Counted from the stretch's first letter, positions 1-10,456 are shown. The stretch: 64,000 bases of DNA from Parahaliea maris (GCF_008064665.1 NZ_VRZA01000001.1:558001-622000), one strand, 5' to 3'. Notes: generated by a model not told the origin, from the letters alone. Program-made: numbers and translations.

Positions 1-747
1 AAGGGTAATGCCATCCAGGGAGCGGGCTATCTGATGGAAGGGGCGCGGATGCTCACCCACCCCCGGCTAAGGCCCTTTGTGGTCATCCCGCTGCTGGTCA
101 ATATCGTGATCTTTGCCTCGCTCCTGGGCGCGGCCTACGCCTACCTGGCCGCGCACATGGAAGCCTGGATGAGCTACGTTCCCGAATGGCTCAGCTTTAT
201 CGAGTGGATCATCTGGCCCCTGGTCGGCCTGGTGTTCAGTCTTTTGACCGGCTACACCTTCACCGCCCTCGCCCTGTTGATTGCCTCCCCGTTCAACGCA
301 CTACTGGCGGAAAAAGCAGAGGAACTGATCACCGGCCGGGAAGTACAGGGCCTGGAAGGCTTCGGTGCCGCAGTGATGGAAATCCCCAGGGCCATCGTCA
401 AGGAACTGGCCAAGTTGCTGTACTACGTACCCATGGCACTGTTCGTGCTGATTCTGACCTTCATCCCGGCAATCAACGCGCTGTCACCGGCCCTGTGGTT
501 CCTGCTGGGCGCGTGGATGATGAGCCTGCAGTTCGTGGATTACCCGATGGACAACCACCGCATGAGTTTTGGCGACGTCAAGGAAGCAGTGCGCAGCCGG
601 CGCCTGTCCAGCATGGGCTTCGGCGGCCTGGTGGCGGTGGGCGCCGCCATCCCGGTAGTGAACTTCTTCGTGGTACCCGCCGCCGTAGTGGGGGCTACCC
701 TGCTGTGGTGCCGGGAACTGGCGCCCCGGCACAGCACAGCGGGCTGA
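1..747 (+). CDS. cysZ: CysZ-like sulfate transporter, 5' end outside window
   Basis: Inner-membrane protein of the CysZ/EI24 family, which supports sulfate uptake for cysteine synthesis. The reading frame is open from base 1, and the residues before the first in-window Met (position 34) already match the family's amphipathic N-terminal segment, so the gene begins upstream and is cut by the window edge. Visible features are a hydrophobic segment near residues 15-40 of the 237-aa in-window part, a second long hydrophobic stretch around 55-85 ending in the family's SPFNALLAEK segment, and a C-terminal membrane region with VDYPMDNHR. It converges on the next gene with only seven bases between stop codons. 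Identification rests on overall sequence character and is fairly secure. Confidence 0.85.
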   Translation, partial: KGNAIQGAGYLMEGARMLTHPRLRPFVVIPLLVNIVIFASLLGAAYAYLAAHMEAWMSYVPEWLSFIEWIIWPLVGLVFSLLTGYTFTALALLIASPFNALLAEKAEELITGREVQGLEGFGAAVMEIPRAIVKELAKLLYYVPMALFVLILTFIPAINALSPALWFLLGAWMMSLQFVDYPMDNHRMSFGDVKEAVRSRRLSSMGFGGLVAVGAAIPVVNFFVVPAAVVGATLLWCRELAPRHSTAG

Positions 748-754
748 GGGTGAG

Positions 755-2146
755 CTAGGAGAGCAGCTCTTCCGGCGGGTGGGTGCACTCCAGCGGCGCC
801 CCCAGCAGGGCTTCGAGGTCGGGCAGGAGGAAGGCATCGTCCTCGCTGGCAAAGCTGATCGAGGTGCCGCTGGCGCCGGCGCGACCGGTACGGCCGATAC
901 GGTGTACGTAGTCCTCCGGGTCTTCCGGGAGGTTGTAGTTCACCACGTGGGTAACGCCGTCCACGTGAATCCCCCGCCCGGCAACGTCTGTCGCTACCAG
1001 CACCGTGATCTCTCCCTGCTTGAACTGCTCGAGGGTGCGAGTCCGCTTGGCCTGGGGAATCTCCCCCGAGAGGATGCCGGCCTTGACCCCGGATTTGCGC
1101 AGGCGCTCGTGCAGGCGGCGCACCTGGTCGCGACGGTTGGCAAACACGATGACGCTGTTGGCATCCGGGCTGCGCAGCAAGTTGGTGAGCACGCGGTAAC
1201 GCTGCTCGCTGCTCACCAGGTAGACCTTCTGGTCCACGGTATCGGTGGCCACGTGGTCGGGCTCGATCTCCACCGTCACCGGGTGGTAGGTCCACTGGTT
1301 CGACAGGTTGATGATGTCCTGGGTAAAGGTGGCGGAAAACAGCAGGGTCTGGCGGTCTTCCTTGCGCGGCGTCGCCCGCACGATGCGCTTCACCTGGGGA
1401 ATGAAACCCATGTCCAGCATGCGGTCGGCCTCGTCCAGCACCAGGATTTCGACCCGGTCCAGGAACAGGTCCCGGCGGCTGGTGAAATCCAGCAGGCGGC
1501 CGGGGGTGGCGACGACCAGGTCAACCACCCGGCGCTGCAGCTGATTCAGCTGCTTCTGGTAGTCCATGCCGCCAATCAGGGTCACGGTATTGAGCCCGGT
1601 GTGTTTGCCGAGGTCCTTGGCGTCTTCCGCAATCTGCATGACCAGTTCCCGGGTGGGAGCAATCACCAGTGCCCGGGGCTCACCCAGGTAGCGCTCTCCT
1701 TCCACCGGGTGGTTGAGCAGATCGTTGAAAACGGTAATGAGGAATGCCGCGGTTTTGCCGGTGCCGGTCTGGGCCTTGCCGATAGCGTCGTTGCCCTGGA
1801 GGGTCTGCGGGAGAATAGAGGCCTGGATGGGCGAACAGTATTTGAAACCGAGATCGGAAATGCCGTGCATCAATTCGTCGCGCAGGCCCAGATCGTGGAA
1901 GCGGGTTTCTCCTTCCTTGGCTTCCACCACAAAGTCTTCCGGGCTCCAGGGTTGCGCAGCCGGCTGGTCGCGGCGCTTGCGACGACCGCCCTTGCCACTG
2001 GCGGATTCACGTTGATGGGCGCGCGGTGCTTCTGCGTCGCTGCGTTCGCTGTTGCGGTCTGCCACCGCTCTGGCCCCCGCGGGGGGCTGGTTATCGGGTT
2101 CCGCTCCGCCCTTGCTGGCGATGCGGCCCACTAGATTCTTGATCAC
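755..2146 (-). CDS. rhlB: DEAD-box RNA helicase RhlB
   Basis: ATP-dependent RNA helicase; in gammaproteobacteria RhlB unwinds RNA for the degradosome. The 463-aa protein has a low-complexity basic N-terminal extension (about residues 1-75), a Q motif near 83-108, Walker A AQTGTGKT at 125-132, DEAD at 238-241, SAT at 271-273 and [10 protein letters not shown] in the second RecA domain. The GTG start at 2146 is preceded by AGGAA at suitable spacing. The RhlB assignment rather than another DEAD helicase is based on the core sequence; the extension sits at the N-terminus, whereas E. coli RhlB carries its extension at the C-terminus. Confidence 0.9.
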   Translation of the reverse strand: MIKNLVGRIASKGGAEPDNQPPAGARAVADRNSERSDAEAPRAHQRESASGKGGRRKRRDQPAAQPWSPEDFVVEAKEGETRFHDLGLRDELMHGISDLGFKYCSPIQASILPQTLQGNDAIGKAQTGTGKTAAFLITVFNDLLNHPVEGERYLGEPRALVIAPTRELVMQIAEDAKDLGKHTGLNTVTLIGGMDYQKQLNQLQRRVVDLVVATPGRLLDFTSRRDLFLDRVEILVLDEADRMLDMGFIPQVKRIVRATPRKEDRQTLLFSATFTQDIINLSNQWTYHPVTVEIEPDHVATDTVDQKVYLVSSEQRYRVLTNLLRSPDANSVIVFANRRDQVRRLHERLRKSGVKAGILSGEIPQAKRTRTLEQFKQGEITVLVATDVAGRGIHVDGVTHVVNYNLPEDPEDYVHRIGRTGRAGASGTSISFASEDDAFLLPDLEALLGAPLECTHPPEELLS

Positions 2147-2237
2147 TCAAATTCCTGCTGCTGCTCAAAAAACGCGCTAGTCTACCATCATTTCGCGCGT
2201 CATTGCGGCCTATTCGCACGCCGGGCGCGTGCGCGAA

Positions 2238-2831
2238 TCATACGCGGCTGCGGGGATAGAGGCGTGCCAGGTAGTAGTCCAGGCTGACATAGCGCCCGCC
2301 GCCGGTAAACAGCAGGCTCAAAAGCATGATGAAGTAGGTGGCGGCAAACTCGATACCATTGTTGAGAATGACAAAATTGCCCTTCTCGGTGAGCCAGCGG
2401 TAGTTGCCGTGCTCGCGCAGGATATCCTTGGCTTCACCCAGGCGGACCGCCACCTCCCGGGCGCCGGAATCCGCGATAGCGGCCCAGCCATTGTCCCAGT
2501 GCACGGCCACCGCCGCGACCGCCATGGTGACCATCAGCGGCACACTGATCCAGCGCACCGCCAGACCGAGTAACAGCAACAGCGCGCCGATCGCCTCGGT
2601 ATAGGCCGCCAGGTAGGCGAGAAGCTCCGGCATCGGCAAACCGAGGCCCCACTCCTTGTTGCCAAACCACTCGATCGTACTGTCCATGCTGGCGATTTTC
2701 TGCTGCCCGGCCATCCAGAAAACCGGCACCAGGTAGAGTCGAATGGCCAGCGGCGCAAGGCCATCCAGGTGTGAGAGGCGGGGAAACAGGGCATCGTGCA
2801 GGGTGTAGTAGGCGCGCGCCAGTGCGTTCAT
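2238..2831 (-). CDS. DoxX family membrane protein
   Basis: A 197-aa integral membrane protein of the DoxX family, whose members are small four-helix inner-membrane proteins often tied to redox or thiol stress. The N-terminal part contains the family-like segment from about residue 20 to 50 (LAIRLYLVPVFWMAGQQK), followed by three more hydrophobic helices, the last near residues 150-180. A soluble stretch of about 45 residues between helices three and four is longer than in minimal DoxX proteins. It lies downstream of moeB on the same strand after a gap of about 90 bases, so it may be co-transcribed. No precise function can be assigned. Confidence 0.8.
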   Translation of the reverse strand: MNALARAYYTLHDALFPRLSHLDGLAPLAIRLYLVPVFWMAGQQKIASMDSTIEWFGNKEWGLGLPMPELLAYLAAYTEAIGALLLLLGLAVRWISVPLMVTMAVAAVAVHWDNGWAAIADSGAREVAVRLGEAKDILREHGNYRWLTEKGNFVILNNGIEFAATYFIMLLSLLFTGGGRYVSLDYYLARLYPRSRV

Positions 2832-2924
2832 CTCAGATTCCAGAGTCCATCGACTGAAGCTGTGACAACAATACCCGAGGAAAGTTTGCCCGAACAGGGC
2901 CAGCGACCCGGGTTGTTGCCCGCG

Positions 2925-3674
2925 CTAGCCACCACCACAGTCGGCACACCCTTCCCGCCGACCGACGCGCAGGCGCTGGAAGTCCAGGGTGGCGAGATCC
3001 ATGATCAGCAGGTTGTCGCGCAGCGGCTCGGCACAGCCCGACAGCAACTTGATCGCCTCCAGCGCCTGCAGGCTGCCGGCAATGCCCACCACCGGCCCCA
3101 GGACGCCGCTTTCACTGCAACTCAGCGCAGTATCGGCGCCGGCCTGCGGGTACATGCAGCGATAGCAGGGGCCGCCCCGGACAGGGTCGAGCACTGCCAC
3201 CTGTGCCTCCGTGCGCACTGCAGCAGCGCTCACCACCGGCACGGCGTGGCGCAGGCTGGCGCGGTTCAGGGCGTAGCGCACCGGGTAGTTGTCGGAGCAG
3301 TCCAGCACCAGGTCAAGGCCGGGTAACAACCTGCCCAGGGCCGCCTCATCGAGGTGTTGCGGAAGCACCTCAACCGCCACCCCGGCGTTGCGCGCGATAA
3401 TGGCGGCGGCAGCGGACTCGGCCTTGTTGCGGCCGCAGTCCGCTTCGGTGTGGCACAGCTGGCGCTGGAGGTTACTGGTTTCGACCACGTCGCCGTCGGC
3501 CAGCACCAGTGTGCCGACCCCGGCGCCCGCCAGGTAGAGCGCCGCCGGACTGCCCAGCCCCCCCAGCCCCAGCACCAGCACCCGGGCCCCCTTGAGGCGC
3601 TCCTGGCCGGCGATATCGAACCCCGGCAACAGGATCTGCCGGGCATAGCGGGCCAGTTCCGCGTCGCTCAGCAC
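2925..3674 (-). CDS. moeB: MoeB/ThiF-type adenylyltransferase
   Basis: E1-like enzyme that adenylates the C-terminal Gly-Gly of a sulfur carrier such as MoaD or ThiS. The 249-aa protein starts with a MoeB-type N-terminus, has the nucleotide-binding GLGGLGSP loop at 36-43, and two CxxC pairs (CYRC near 165 and CADC near the C-terminus) that form the structural zinc site. The start overlaps the prmC stop by seven bases, so the pair is translationally coupled; hemA-prfA-prmC-moeB is a known order. Whether it serves molybdopterin or thiamine synthesis cannot be told from the sequence alone. Confidence 0.88.
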   Translation of the reverse strand: MLSDAELARYARQILLPGFDIAGQERLKGARVLVLGLGGLGSPAALYLAGAGVGTLVLADGDVVETSNLQRQLCHTEADCGRNKAESAAAAIIARNAGVAVEVLPQHLDEAALGRLLPGLDLVLDCSDNYPVRYALNRASLRHAVPVVSAAAVRTEAQVAVLDPVRGGPCYRCMYPQAGADTALSCSESGVLGPVVGIAGSLQALEAIKLLSGCAEPLRDNLLIMDLATLDFQRLRVGRREGCADCGGG

Positions 3675-4492
3675 CCCTGGCCCCCGCTCACACGCTCATT
3701 GCCCCCGAGGTCGCGGTAGCTGGCAACCGCTTTGAAACCGGCCGCCTGCAACAGCTCCCGCACCGCCTCGCCCTGTTGGTAGCCGTGTTCCAGCAGGAGA
3801 TAGCCACCGGGACGCAGGTGCGCCGGACCGGACTCGATAATCTGCGCGAGATCGTCGAGCCCGCTGACCCCGGCGACCAGCGCGGAGCGCGGCTCGAAGC
3901 GAACATCGCCCTGTCCCAGGTGAATGTCATCCTCCTCTATATAGGGAGGATTGCTGACGATCAGGTCGAAGGTCTCTCCCGCCACCGGCGTGTACCAGCT
4001 GCCCTCCAGCAGGCGGACGCCCGGGCAATGCCGGGCCACATTCTGCCGGGCGACAGACAGTGCCGCCGCACTGGCGTCCGTTGCGGTGACATCCCAGCCG
4101 GGACGCTCTACCGCCAGGGCCAGGGCGATGGCCCCGGTACCGGTACCGAGGTCGAGCACCCGGGCGGCGGGCGGCAGGGCCAGTGCCAGCGCTTCGCTGA
4201 CCAGGGTTTCAGTGTCGGGGCGGGGAATCAGGGTGTCGGCTGACACCTGCAGGGACAGGCTCCAGAAGTCCCGCTGGCCGGTCAGGTGAGCCACTGGCTC
4301 TCCCGCGCGGCGGCGCTCCAGCAGGGCCCGGTAGCGGGCCTCCGGCTCGGCTTCCACGGTTTTCTCCGGCCAGGTGTACAACCAGGTGCGATCGCGACCC
4401 AGGCAATGGCCCAACAGCAACTGGGCATCCAGGGCGGGGCTCTCGGTGGGCAGATCCGCCGCCTGCGCCAGCAGCTCGCGAACGCTCGCCAT
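3668..4492 (-). CDS. prmC: Release factor glutamine methyltransferase PrmC
   Basis: SAM-dependent methyltransferase that N5-methylates the glutamine of the GGQ motif in release factors RF1 and RF2. The 274-aa protein has the helical N-terminal domain of the family, SAM motif I DLGTGTG at 114-120 and the catalytic NPPY at 181-184. It lies six bases downstream of prfA, which encodes its substrate, and overlaps moeB. Length and layout are those of a normal PrmC. Confidence 0.95.
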   Translation of the reverse strand: MASVRELLAQAADLPTESPALDAQLLLGHCLGRDRTWLYTWPEKTVEAEPEARYRALLERRRAGEPVAHLTGQRDFWSLSLQVSADTLIPRPDTETLVSEALALALPPAARVLDLGTGTGAIALALAVERPGWDVTATDASAAALSVARQNVARHCPGVRLLEGSWYTPVAGETFDLIVSNPPYIEEDDIHLGQGDVRFEPRSALVAGVSGLDDLAQIIESGPAHLRPGGYLLLEHGYQQGEAVRELLQAAGFKAVASYRDLGGNERVSGGQGC

Positions 4493-4498
4493 GGCAGC

Positions 4499-5584
4499 CT
4501 AGTGTTCCGCCAGGGCGGCCAGCTGATCCGCTTGGTATTCCTGGCGCAGTGGTGAGATCACGGCATCGAGCTCGCCGGCCATCACCTCGTCGAGTTTGTA
4601 CAGGGTGAGGTTGATGCGGTGGTCGGTCACCCGGCCCTGGGGGAAATTGTAGGTGCGAATGCGATCCGAGCGATCACCGCTACCCACCAGGTTGCGACGC
4701 TCTTCGGCCTGCTCTGCAGCCTGCTTGTCCTGCACACTGGACAGCAGCTTGGACTGCAGCAGGGACATCGCCCGGGCGCGGTTCTTGTGCTGCGAGCGCT
4801 CGTCCTGGCACTCCACCACGATACCGGTGGGCAGGTGGGTGATGCGCACCGCGGAATCGGTCTTGTTCACGTGCTGGCCGCCGGCGCCGGAGGCCCGGTA
4901 AGTGTCCACACGCAGGTCCGCCTTGTTGATGGCAACCTCATCCACCGCCTCGGCCTCGGCCATGATCGCCACCGTACAGGCGGAGGTGTGGATGCGCCCC
5001 TGGGACTCGGTTTCCGGCACCCGTTGCACCCGGTGGGCGCCGGATTCAAACTTCAGGTGGGCGTAGACATCGCGGCCTTCCACCCGGGTGATAATTTCCT
5101 TGTAGCCGCCGTGCTCGCCGGGGCGCTCCGACAGCACCTCCACTTTCCAGCCCATCTGCTCGGCGTAACGGGAATACATGCGAAACAGATCGCCGGAAAA
5201 AATCGCCGCTTCGTCGCCGCCGGTACCCGCACGAATCTCCAGGAAAACGTTGTGGGAGTCGCGCGGGTCGCGGGGCAGCAGGAGGGTCTGCAATTCCAGC
5301 TCGAGGGCCTCGAGTCGGTCGCTGCCCGTGGCGATTTCCTCTTCGGCCATGGCGACCATATCCGGGTCGTTTTCCTCGAGCATGGCGCGGGCGTCTTCGA
5401 GATCGGCCTTTACCCGGCTGTAGTCGGTGTAACAGTGGACCACGGTTTCCAGCTCGGCGTACTCCCGCGAGAGATCGCGAAAGCGGTCCTGGTTAGCGAT
5501 GGTTTCGGCATCCCCCAGCAACGCCGCCACTTCCTCGTGACGATCGGTCAAGGTATCCAGTTTGCTCAACAGGGAGGCTTTCAT
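4499..5584 (-). CDS. prfA: Peptide chain release factor 1
   Basis: Class I release factor that reads UAA and UAG and triggers peptide release. The 361-aa protein has the GGQ hydrolysis motif at 235-237 and the stop-recognition tripeptide of the PxT type (PET, 190-192), which marks RF1 rather than RF2. The start codon overlaps the hemA stop in an ATGA arrangement, and prmC follows six bases downstream. Confidence 0.97.
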   Translation of the reverse strand: MKASLLSKLDTLTDRHEEVAALLGDAETIANQDRFRDLSREYAELETVVHCYTDYSRVKADLEDARAMLEENDPDMVAMAEEEIATGSDRLEALELELQTLLLPRDPRDSHNVFLEIRAGTGGDEAAIFSGDLFRMYSRYAEQMGWKVEVLSERPGEHGGYKEIITRVEGRDVYAHLKFESGAHRVQRVPETESQGRIHTSACTVAIMAEAEAVDEVAINKADLRVDTYRASGAGGQHVNKTDSAVRITHLPTGIVVECQDERSQHKNRARAMSLLQSKLLSSVQDKQAAEQAEERRNLVGSGDRSDRIRTYNFPQGRVTDHRINLTLYKLDEVMAGELDAVISPLRQEYQADQLAALAEH

Positions 5585-6954
5585 TGCAGCGTACGTCTCG
5601 GTTTGGCGTCTTCCCCGGGGGGTAAATCCAGCGGGGGGTTTTCAGTGGATTGCGCGGGCTGCTGTGGGGAACTACTCGCGCCCGCAGCGCGATTATCCAG
5701 CCCCAGCAGGCGCCGGGCGCCGGCCAGCAGGTCGGTGCGGCCCTCCGCGCTCGCCTGCTTCAGCCCGGCCGTGGGGGCGTGAATGAGCTTGTTGGTAATG
5801 CCGCGAGCCAGTTGGGCGACCACCACTTCGGGGTCGTCCCCCCGCGCCAGTGCGCGCAGGGCCCGCTCCAGCTCCTGCTCACGCAGGTGCTCGGCCATGC
5901 GCCGGTATTCCTTTACCGAGTCGACGGCGGCCAGGCCGCGCAATTCTTCGCGATAGGCGCGCACGCCTTCGGCAATCATCAGGTCGGCCTTGCGGGCCTC
6001 ACTCTGGCGACTGCGCAGGTTTTCGTCGACGATGTCCCTCAGGTCATCGACGCTATAGAGGTAGATATCCCGCAGGTCACCCACTTCGGGCTCGATGTCC
6101 CGGGGCACGGCGATGTCCACCATCAGCATGGGGCGGTGTTTGCGGGCCTTGATAGCACGCTCCACTGCTCCCTTGCCCAGGATCGGCAGCTGGCTGGCGG
6201 TGGAGGAGATGACGATGTCCGCGTGGGGCAGCTCATCCGGAATCTCCGCCATCAGCACCGCCTCGGCACCAAAGCGCTGGGCCAGTTCGCGGGCGCGCTC
6301 CAGGGTACGGTTGGCGATGGTGATCCGGCTGACCCCGGCCTCGATCAAGTGCCGGGTGACCAGTTCGATGGTCTCCCCGGCCCCCACCAGCAACGCCGTG
6401 CAGGCCGAGAGATCGGTAAAAATATGGCCCGCCAGGTCGACCGCCGCGTAGGCCACAGACACCGGATTTTCGCCGATGGCCGTGTCCGTCCGCACCCGCT
6501 TGGCCAGCGCGAAGACGCGCTGGAACAGGCGATGAAACTCGGTCCCGACCACGCCCTCGTCCACCGCCACGGAGAACGCGGACTTGAGCTGCCCGAAAAT
6601 CTGCGGTTCACCGAGCACCATGGAATCCAGGCCACTGGCCACCCGCACCACGTGCTCGAGGGCATCGCTGCCGGCGTGGTGGTAGGCCGCCGTGCGCAGC
6701 TCCTCAGCCGACAGGTGGTGATAGCTGGCCATCCAGTCCACGAGGTCGTCCGCCAGCCCCGCGCTCGCACCCTCGGCGCTCTGTACATAGAGCTCGGTGC
6801 GGTTGCAGGTCGAGAGAATCAGGGCATCTTCCACCCCGGCCAGCTGGCACAGGGACACCAGGGCATCGCCCACCTGTTCCGGGGCGAACGCCACCCGCTC
6901 ACGCACCTCGACGGCGGCGGAGTTGTGGTTGATACCCAGGGCAAGGAAATTCAT
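5581..6954 (-). CDS. hemA: Glutamyl-tRNA reductase
   Basis: First committed enzyme of the C5 route to 5-aminolevulinate and all tetrapyrroles: it reduces glutamyl-tRNA to glutamate-1-semialdehyde with NADPH. The 457-aa protein has the catalytic cysteine in STCNRTE (Cys50), an NADP-binding domain in the middle and a helical dimerisation domain near the C-terminus. A proline- and serine-rich tail follows the last helix. It heads the hemA-prfA-prmC-moeB operon and is divergent from the TPR lipoprotein gene, with about 230 bases between the starts. Confidence 0.96.
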   Translation of the reverse strand: MNFLALGINHNSAAVEVRERVAFAPEQVGDALVSLCQLAGVEDALILSTCNRTELYVQSAEGASAGLADDLVDWMASYHHLSAEELRTAAYHHAGSDALEHVVRVASGLDSMVLGEPQIFGQLKSAFSVAVDEGVVGTEFHRLFQRVFALAKRVRTDTAIGENPVSVAYAAVDLAGHIFTDLSACTALLVGAGETIELVTRHLIEAGVSRITIANRTLERARELAQRFGAEAVLMAEIPDELPHADIVISSTASQLPILGKGAVERAIKARKHRPMLMVDIAVPRDIEPEVGDLRDIYLYSVDDLRDIVDENLRSRQSEARKADLMIAEGVRAYREELRGLAAVDSVKEYRRMAEHLREQELERALRALARGDDPEVVVAQLARGITNKLIHAPTAGLKQASAEGRTDLLAGARRLLGLDNRAAGASSSPQQPAQSTENPPLDLPPGEDAKPRRTLQ

Positions 6955-7186
6955 GTCGTCTCAGGGGCGGTGGCAAACCGGCGCCAATCGATCTGCTGGA
7001 AAAAGGTCGCGAACCATAGCACATCCATGGAAAATTTCCCGTAATTCTAACAAGTTACCAAGCAAAAACTAGCGCCCGGACGGGGAACCGGGCGGCGGTA
7101 GGGAGGTCCTAATCAGGTAGGTTTAGTTCGGGGCTTGTGTCACAATCAAGCAGAGTTTGTTACCGATGTCCGGATATCTCCCCGCC

Positions 7187-8944
7187 ATGTCGCGCCTGTA
7201 CCCGCGTTTGTCGCCAAAAGTGCTCCTCGCCGCCGGCCTCTCGGCCCTGCTCGGCGCCTGCGCCTCTGCCCCCATGATGCCCGAGGCGCCCCCGGCACCG
7301 CTGGCGCAAGCCGAACCCGCGCCAGAACCGCCGCCGGAACGCGCTATTCCCGCGGATTCGCTTTACCCCCTGCTGTTGGGCGAGTTTGCCCTGCGCCGGC
7401 GCGACTACGACATCGCCCTGCAGCAGTACACCGAACAGGCTCCCCTGCTGCGCGACCGGGGCATCAGCGCGCACGCCACCCATATCGCCCAGTTCCTGCA
7501 GCGCGAGCCGGAGGCCCTGGCGTCCGCCGCCCTGTGGGTGGAACTGGAGCCGGATAACATCGAGGCCAACAATACCTACGCCACCCTGCTGTCCCGGGCG
7601 GGCCGCACCGACGAGGCCCTGCCCCACCTGGCAATGGTTGCCCGGGACCAGGGCAAGGCCAACTTCCCTATCCTGCTGAATCGCTTTCCCCAACTGGGCC
7701 CGGAGCGGCAGACCGAACTGATCAGCGGGCTCGAGACACTGCAGGAAGAGTTCCCAAACAATGCTTCACTGCTCCTGACCCGGGCACTGGCCTATGACGA
7801 GCTGGATCAGCACGACCAGGCCCTGGCCACCCTGCAGGCGCTGTTCGAACAGGATCCCTACCAGTACCAGGGCCTGCTGCTCGAGGCCAAGCTGCTGCTC
7901 GAGGCGGGCGATGAAACACCCTTTGCCCACATAGAGGAAGCGCTGGAGGCCGACCCGGAAGACAGCCGGTTGCGTCTCCAGTACGCGCGCCTGCTGACCC
8001 GCAGCGACATCGGTGCCGCCCGCGGCCAGTTCGAGATCCTGTCGGCCCACGCCCCGCGGGACGGCGACCTGCTGTTCTCCCTGGCCCTGATCAATCACGA
8101 GATTGGCGACGACCTGGCGGCCAAAGCCTACCTGCGGCAGTTGCTGGACCTGGGCCAGCGCACCGATGAAGCGCACTATTACCTGGGGCGGATCGCCGAG
8201 CAAAATGGCCAGCTACAGGATGCAGTGAAGGCCTACATGCTGGTGGTCGAACCCGATGGCCCCGATTTTTTCAGTGCCAAGGGGCGCATTGGCCGGATTC
8301 TGCTGGACAACGGCAAGACCGCGGAAGCCGGTGCACTGTTTAACGAATTGCGCCAGGAATACCCCGAGACCAGCGAGCGCCTTTACGCCCTGGAGGCGGA
8401 GGTGCTGGCCTCAGTCGGCTTTGGCGCAGAGGCCATGACCGTGCTGAACGAAGGCGTCAGCGCCCTGCCCGACTCGTCGTCGCTGCGCTATAGCCGCTCC
8501 CTGCTCAGCGAGAAACAGGGCGATCTGGCCCTGATGGAAACCGATTTGCGGGCCATCATCGCCCAGGACCCGACCAATGCCACCGCGCTCAACGCCCTCG
8601 GCTACTCCCTGGCCAACCGGACCCAGCGCTATGCAGAGGCCCGGAACCTGATTGAGCAAGCCCTTGCGCTGGAACCGATGGAGCCGGCCATCCTCGACAG
8701 CATGGGTTGGGTACTGTATCGCCAGGGCAACTACGACGAGGCACTGACCTACCTGGAGCGCGCCTATCGAGCCTTTCCCGACCCTGAAGTGGCCGCCCAC
8801 CTGGGTGAAGTGCTCTGGGTCTCGGGCCGCGCCGACCAGGCCCGGGCCATCTGGCGCGACGCCCTGGCCAAGGATCCCGCCCATGAAATCCTGCTGAGCA
8901 CCATCCAGCGCTTCGACGTCAGCATGCTGCAGAACCAGCCCTGA
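7187..8944 (+). CDS. TPR-repeat lipoprotein
   Basis: Predicted outer-membrane-associated lipoprotein of 585 aa built almost entirely of tetratricopeptide repeats. An N-terminal signal peptide ends in a lipobox-like LLGAC about 25 residues in, followed by a Pro/Ala-rich linker and TPR helices through the C-terminus; the repeat around ALNALGYSLAN is clearest. I chose the ATG at 7187 because it places the signal peptide correctly; starts at 7157 or 7166 would only add a few residues. It lies three bases upstream of lolB, as in many gammaproteobacteria, suggesting a role in envelope assembly, but no specific function can be read. Confidence 0.85.
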   Translation: MSRLYPRLSPKVLLAAGLSALLGACASAPMMPEAPPAPLAQAEPAPEPPPERAIPADSLYPLLLGEFALRRRDYDIALQQYTEQAPLLRDRGISAHATHIAQFLQREPEALASAALWVELEPDNIEANNTYATLLSRAGRTDEALPHLAMVARDQGKANFPILLNRFPQLGPERQTELISGLETLQEEFPNNASLLLTRALAYDELDQHDQALATLQALFEQDPYQYQGLLLEAKLLLEAGDETPFAHIEEALEADPEDSRLRLQYARLLTRSDIGAARGQFEILSAHAPRDGDLLFSLALINHEIGDDLAAKAYLRQLLDLGQRTDEAHYYLGRIAEQNGQLQDAVKAYMLVVEPDGPDFFSAKGRIGRILLDNGKTAEAGALFNELRQEYPETSERLYALEAEVLASVGFGAEAMTVLNEGVSALPDSSSLRYSRSLLSEKQGDLALMETDLRAIIAQDPTNATALNALGYSLANRTQRYAEARNLIEQALALEPMEPAILDSMGWVLYRQGNYDEALTYLERAYRAFPDPEVAAHLGEVLWVSGRADQARAIWRDALAKDPAHEILLSTIQRFDVSMLQNQP

Positions 8945-8947
8945 TCC

Positions 8948-9541
8948 ATGCGCTACCTGAGTTTCCTGCTGCTGACCCTGCTGGTCGGCTGCGCCACAAC
9001 ACCTGCGCCCCCGCCGGCCGGCACTGCCCCCTGGCAGGAGCGTCTCGAACGCTTGTCGACGCTGCAATCCTGGCAGGCCCAGGGCAAGCTGGCCCTGCGC
9101 AACGGTGCCGCTGCCGAGTCGGCCAACCTGCTGTGGCGGCAACAGGACGGGCGCAGCGAACTGCAGCTCTCGGGGCCACTGGGTGTGGCTGCCACCCAGA
9201 TACTGGCCGAAGGCGAACGCCTTGAGGTCCGCCGCGGCGAGGAACTGCGCATCCTCGACATCTCCACCCCCCAGGCGGTGGAGTTGAGCACCGGTTGGGA
9301 CTTACCACTGAAGGCCCTGCCTTACTGGATGCTGGGCATCCCCCAGCCCGGCGCGGAAGCGACAGACCTGGCCTTTGAAAATGAACGGCTCACCACCCTC
9401 AGCCAGGACGGCTGGCAGGTAAGCTTTGACGCCTATGGTCAGTTCGGCGGCTACACCCTGCCCACGCGCTTGCGGGTCAGCCGGGGCGAGACCAGTGCCC
9501 GGTTGTTCGTTCGCGACTGGCAGCCGGGCAGCGAGCCGTGA
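8948..9541 (+). CDS. lolB: Outer-membrane lipoprotein LolB
   Basis: LolB receives lipoproteins from LolA and inserts them into the outer membrane. The 197-aa protein starts with a short signal peptide and the lipobox LVGC (Cys about residue 15), and the mature part has the length and beta-rich character of the LolB fold, including a WQAQGKLAL segment typical of the family. The last four bases overlap the GTG start of ispE, so translation is coupled; lolB-ispE is a conserved pair. Confidence 0.93.
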   Translation: MRYLSFLLLTLLVGCATTPAPPPAGTAPWQERLERLSTLQSWQAQGKLALRNGAAAESANLLWRQQDGRSELQLSGPLGVAATQILAEGERLEVRRGEELRILDISTPQAVELSTGWDLPLKALPYWMLGIPQPGAEATDLAFENERLTTLSQDGWQVSFDAYGQFGGYTLPTRLRVSRGETSARLFVRDWQPGSEP

Positions 9542-10368
9542 GCAAACCGCTGCGCCTGCTGGCGCCGGCCAAGCTCAACCTGTTCCTGCACATCACCGGG
9601 CGCCGGGCCGACGGCTACCACGAACTGCAGAGCCTGTTTCAGTTGCTGGACTGGGGCGACACCCTGAGCTTTGCTGCAGATCACAGCGGCACTATAGGCC
9701 TGAGCGGGGATGATCTCGGCCTGGCCGCTGACGACAACCTGATCGTCAAAGCCGCCCGCGCGCTGCAGCACGGCGATCATGGCGCTCGCATCCATGTCAG
9801 CAAATGCATACCCACCGGCGGTGGGCTGGGAGGCGGCAGCTCCGACGCCGCAACCACCCTGCTGGCACTGAATGAGCTCTGGCAGTGCGGCTACAGCAAT
9901 ACCCAACTGCAGCACATCGGGCTGCAACTGGGCGCCGACGTACCGGTATTTGTCGCCGGCCAGACCGCCTGGGTGGAGGGCGTTGGCGAGCAACTGAAGC
10001 CCGTGGAGCTGCCGGAAAGCTGGTATCTGGTCATCCACCCCGGCTGCCACGTGCCGACCGGTGAAATTTTTTCCGCGCGGGAATTGACAAGAAACAGCCC
10101 TGCCATCACAATGGCGGCCGTTTTTCAGGGGGGTCACCGCAACGACTGCCAGGAAGTCGTTGCCAGGCGTTACCCCGAGGTAGCCAAGGCATTGAATTGG
10201 CTGGCAAAATTCGGAGACTCCAGACTGACAGGAACCGGCGCTTGCGTGTTTACCCGGTTCGACAGTCAAGCGGCCGCCGAGAGGGTCGCCGAGCAAGTCC
10301 CAGCGCCCTGGCAGGCATTCGTTGCCCGCGGCGTGAACCGCTCGCCAACACTGTCTGTGCTATCCTGA
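9538..10368 (+). CDS. ispE: 4-diphosphocytidyl-2-C-methyl-D-erythritol kinase
   Basis: GHMP kinase of the MEP isoprenoid pathway that phosphorylates CDP-ME. The 276-aa protein has the N-terminal AKLNLFL signature, the ATP-binding loop PTGGGLGGGSSDAA at 92-105 and a C-terminal GTGACVF motif. The GTG start overlaps the lolB stop. The tRNA-Gln gene begins 12 bases after the stop and is probably in the same transcript. Confidence 0.96.
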   Translation: MSKPLRLLAPAKLNLFLHITGRRADGYHELQSLFQLLDWGDTLSFAADHSGTIGLSGDDLGLAADDNLIVKAARALQHGDHGARIHVSKCIPTGGGLGGGSSDAATTLLALNELWQCGYSNTQLQHIGLQLGADVPVFVAGQTAWVEGVGEQLKPVELPESWYLVIHPGCHVPTGEIFSARELTRNSPAITMAAVFQGGHRNDCQEVVARRYPEVAKALNWLAKFGDSRLTGTGACVFTRFDSQAAAERVAEQVPAPWQAFVARGVNRSPTLSVLS

Positions 10369-10380
10369 AAGCCCAATTAT

Positions 10381-10455
10381 TGGGGTGTCGCCAAGCGGCA
10401 AGGCACCAGGTTTTGATCCTGGCATTCGTAGGTTCGAATCCTACCACCCCAGCCA
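10381..10455 (+). tRNA. tRNA-Gln (anticodon TTG)
   Basis: A 75-base cloverleaf with acceptor stem TGGGGTG pairing with CACCCCA, a D-arm (GCCAAGCGGCAAGGC), anticodon stem CCAGG/CCTGG around a loop containing TTG, a T-arm GTAGGTTCGAATCCTAC and an encoded CCA. Position between ispE and prs is the conserved gammaproteobacterial location. Its 3' part is duplicated about 175 bases downstream. Confidence 0.97.
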
Positions 10456-10456
10456 T
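10437..10456 (+). repeat. Direct repeat, copy 1 (3' end of tRNA-Gln)
   Basis: The last bases of the tRNA, AATCCTACCACCCCAGCCAT, recur exactly at 10612-10631. A 20-base exact repeat of a tRNA 3' end is the usual form of an integrase attachment site. Confidence 0.85.

Noticed and set aside
779-2134. Long open frame on the plus strand opposite rhlB
   Set aside because: It is antisense to a strongly conserved helicase and arises from GC-rich third positions; its translation has no domain character.
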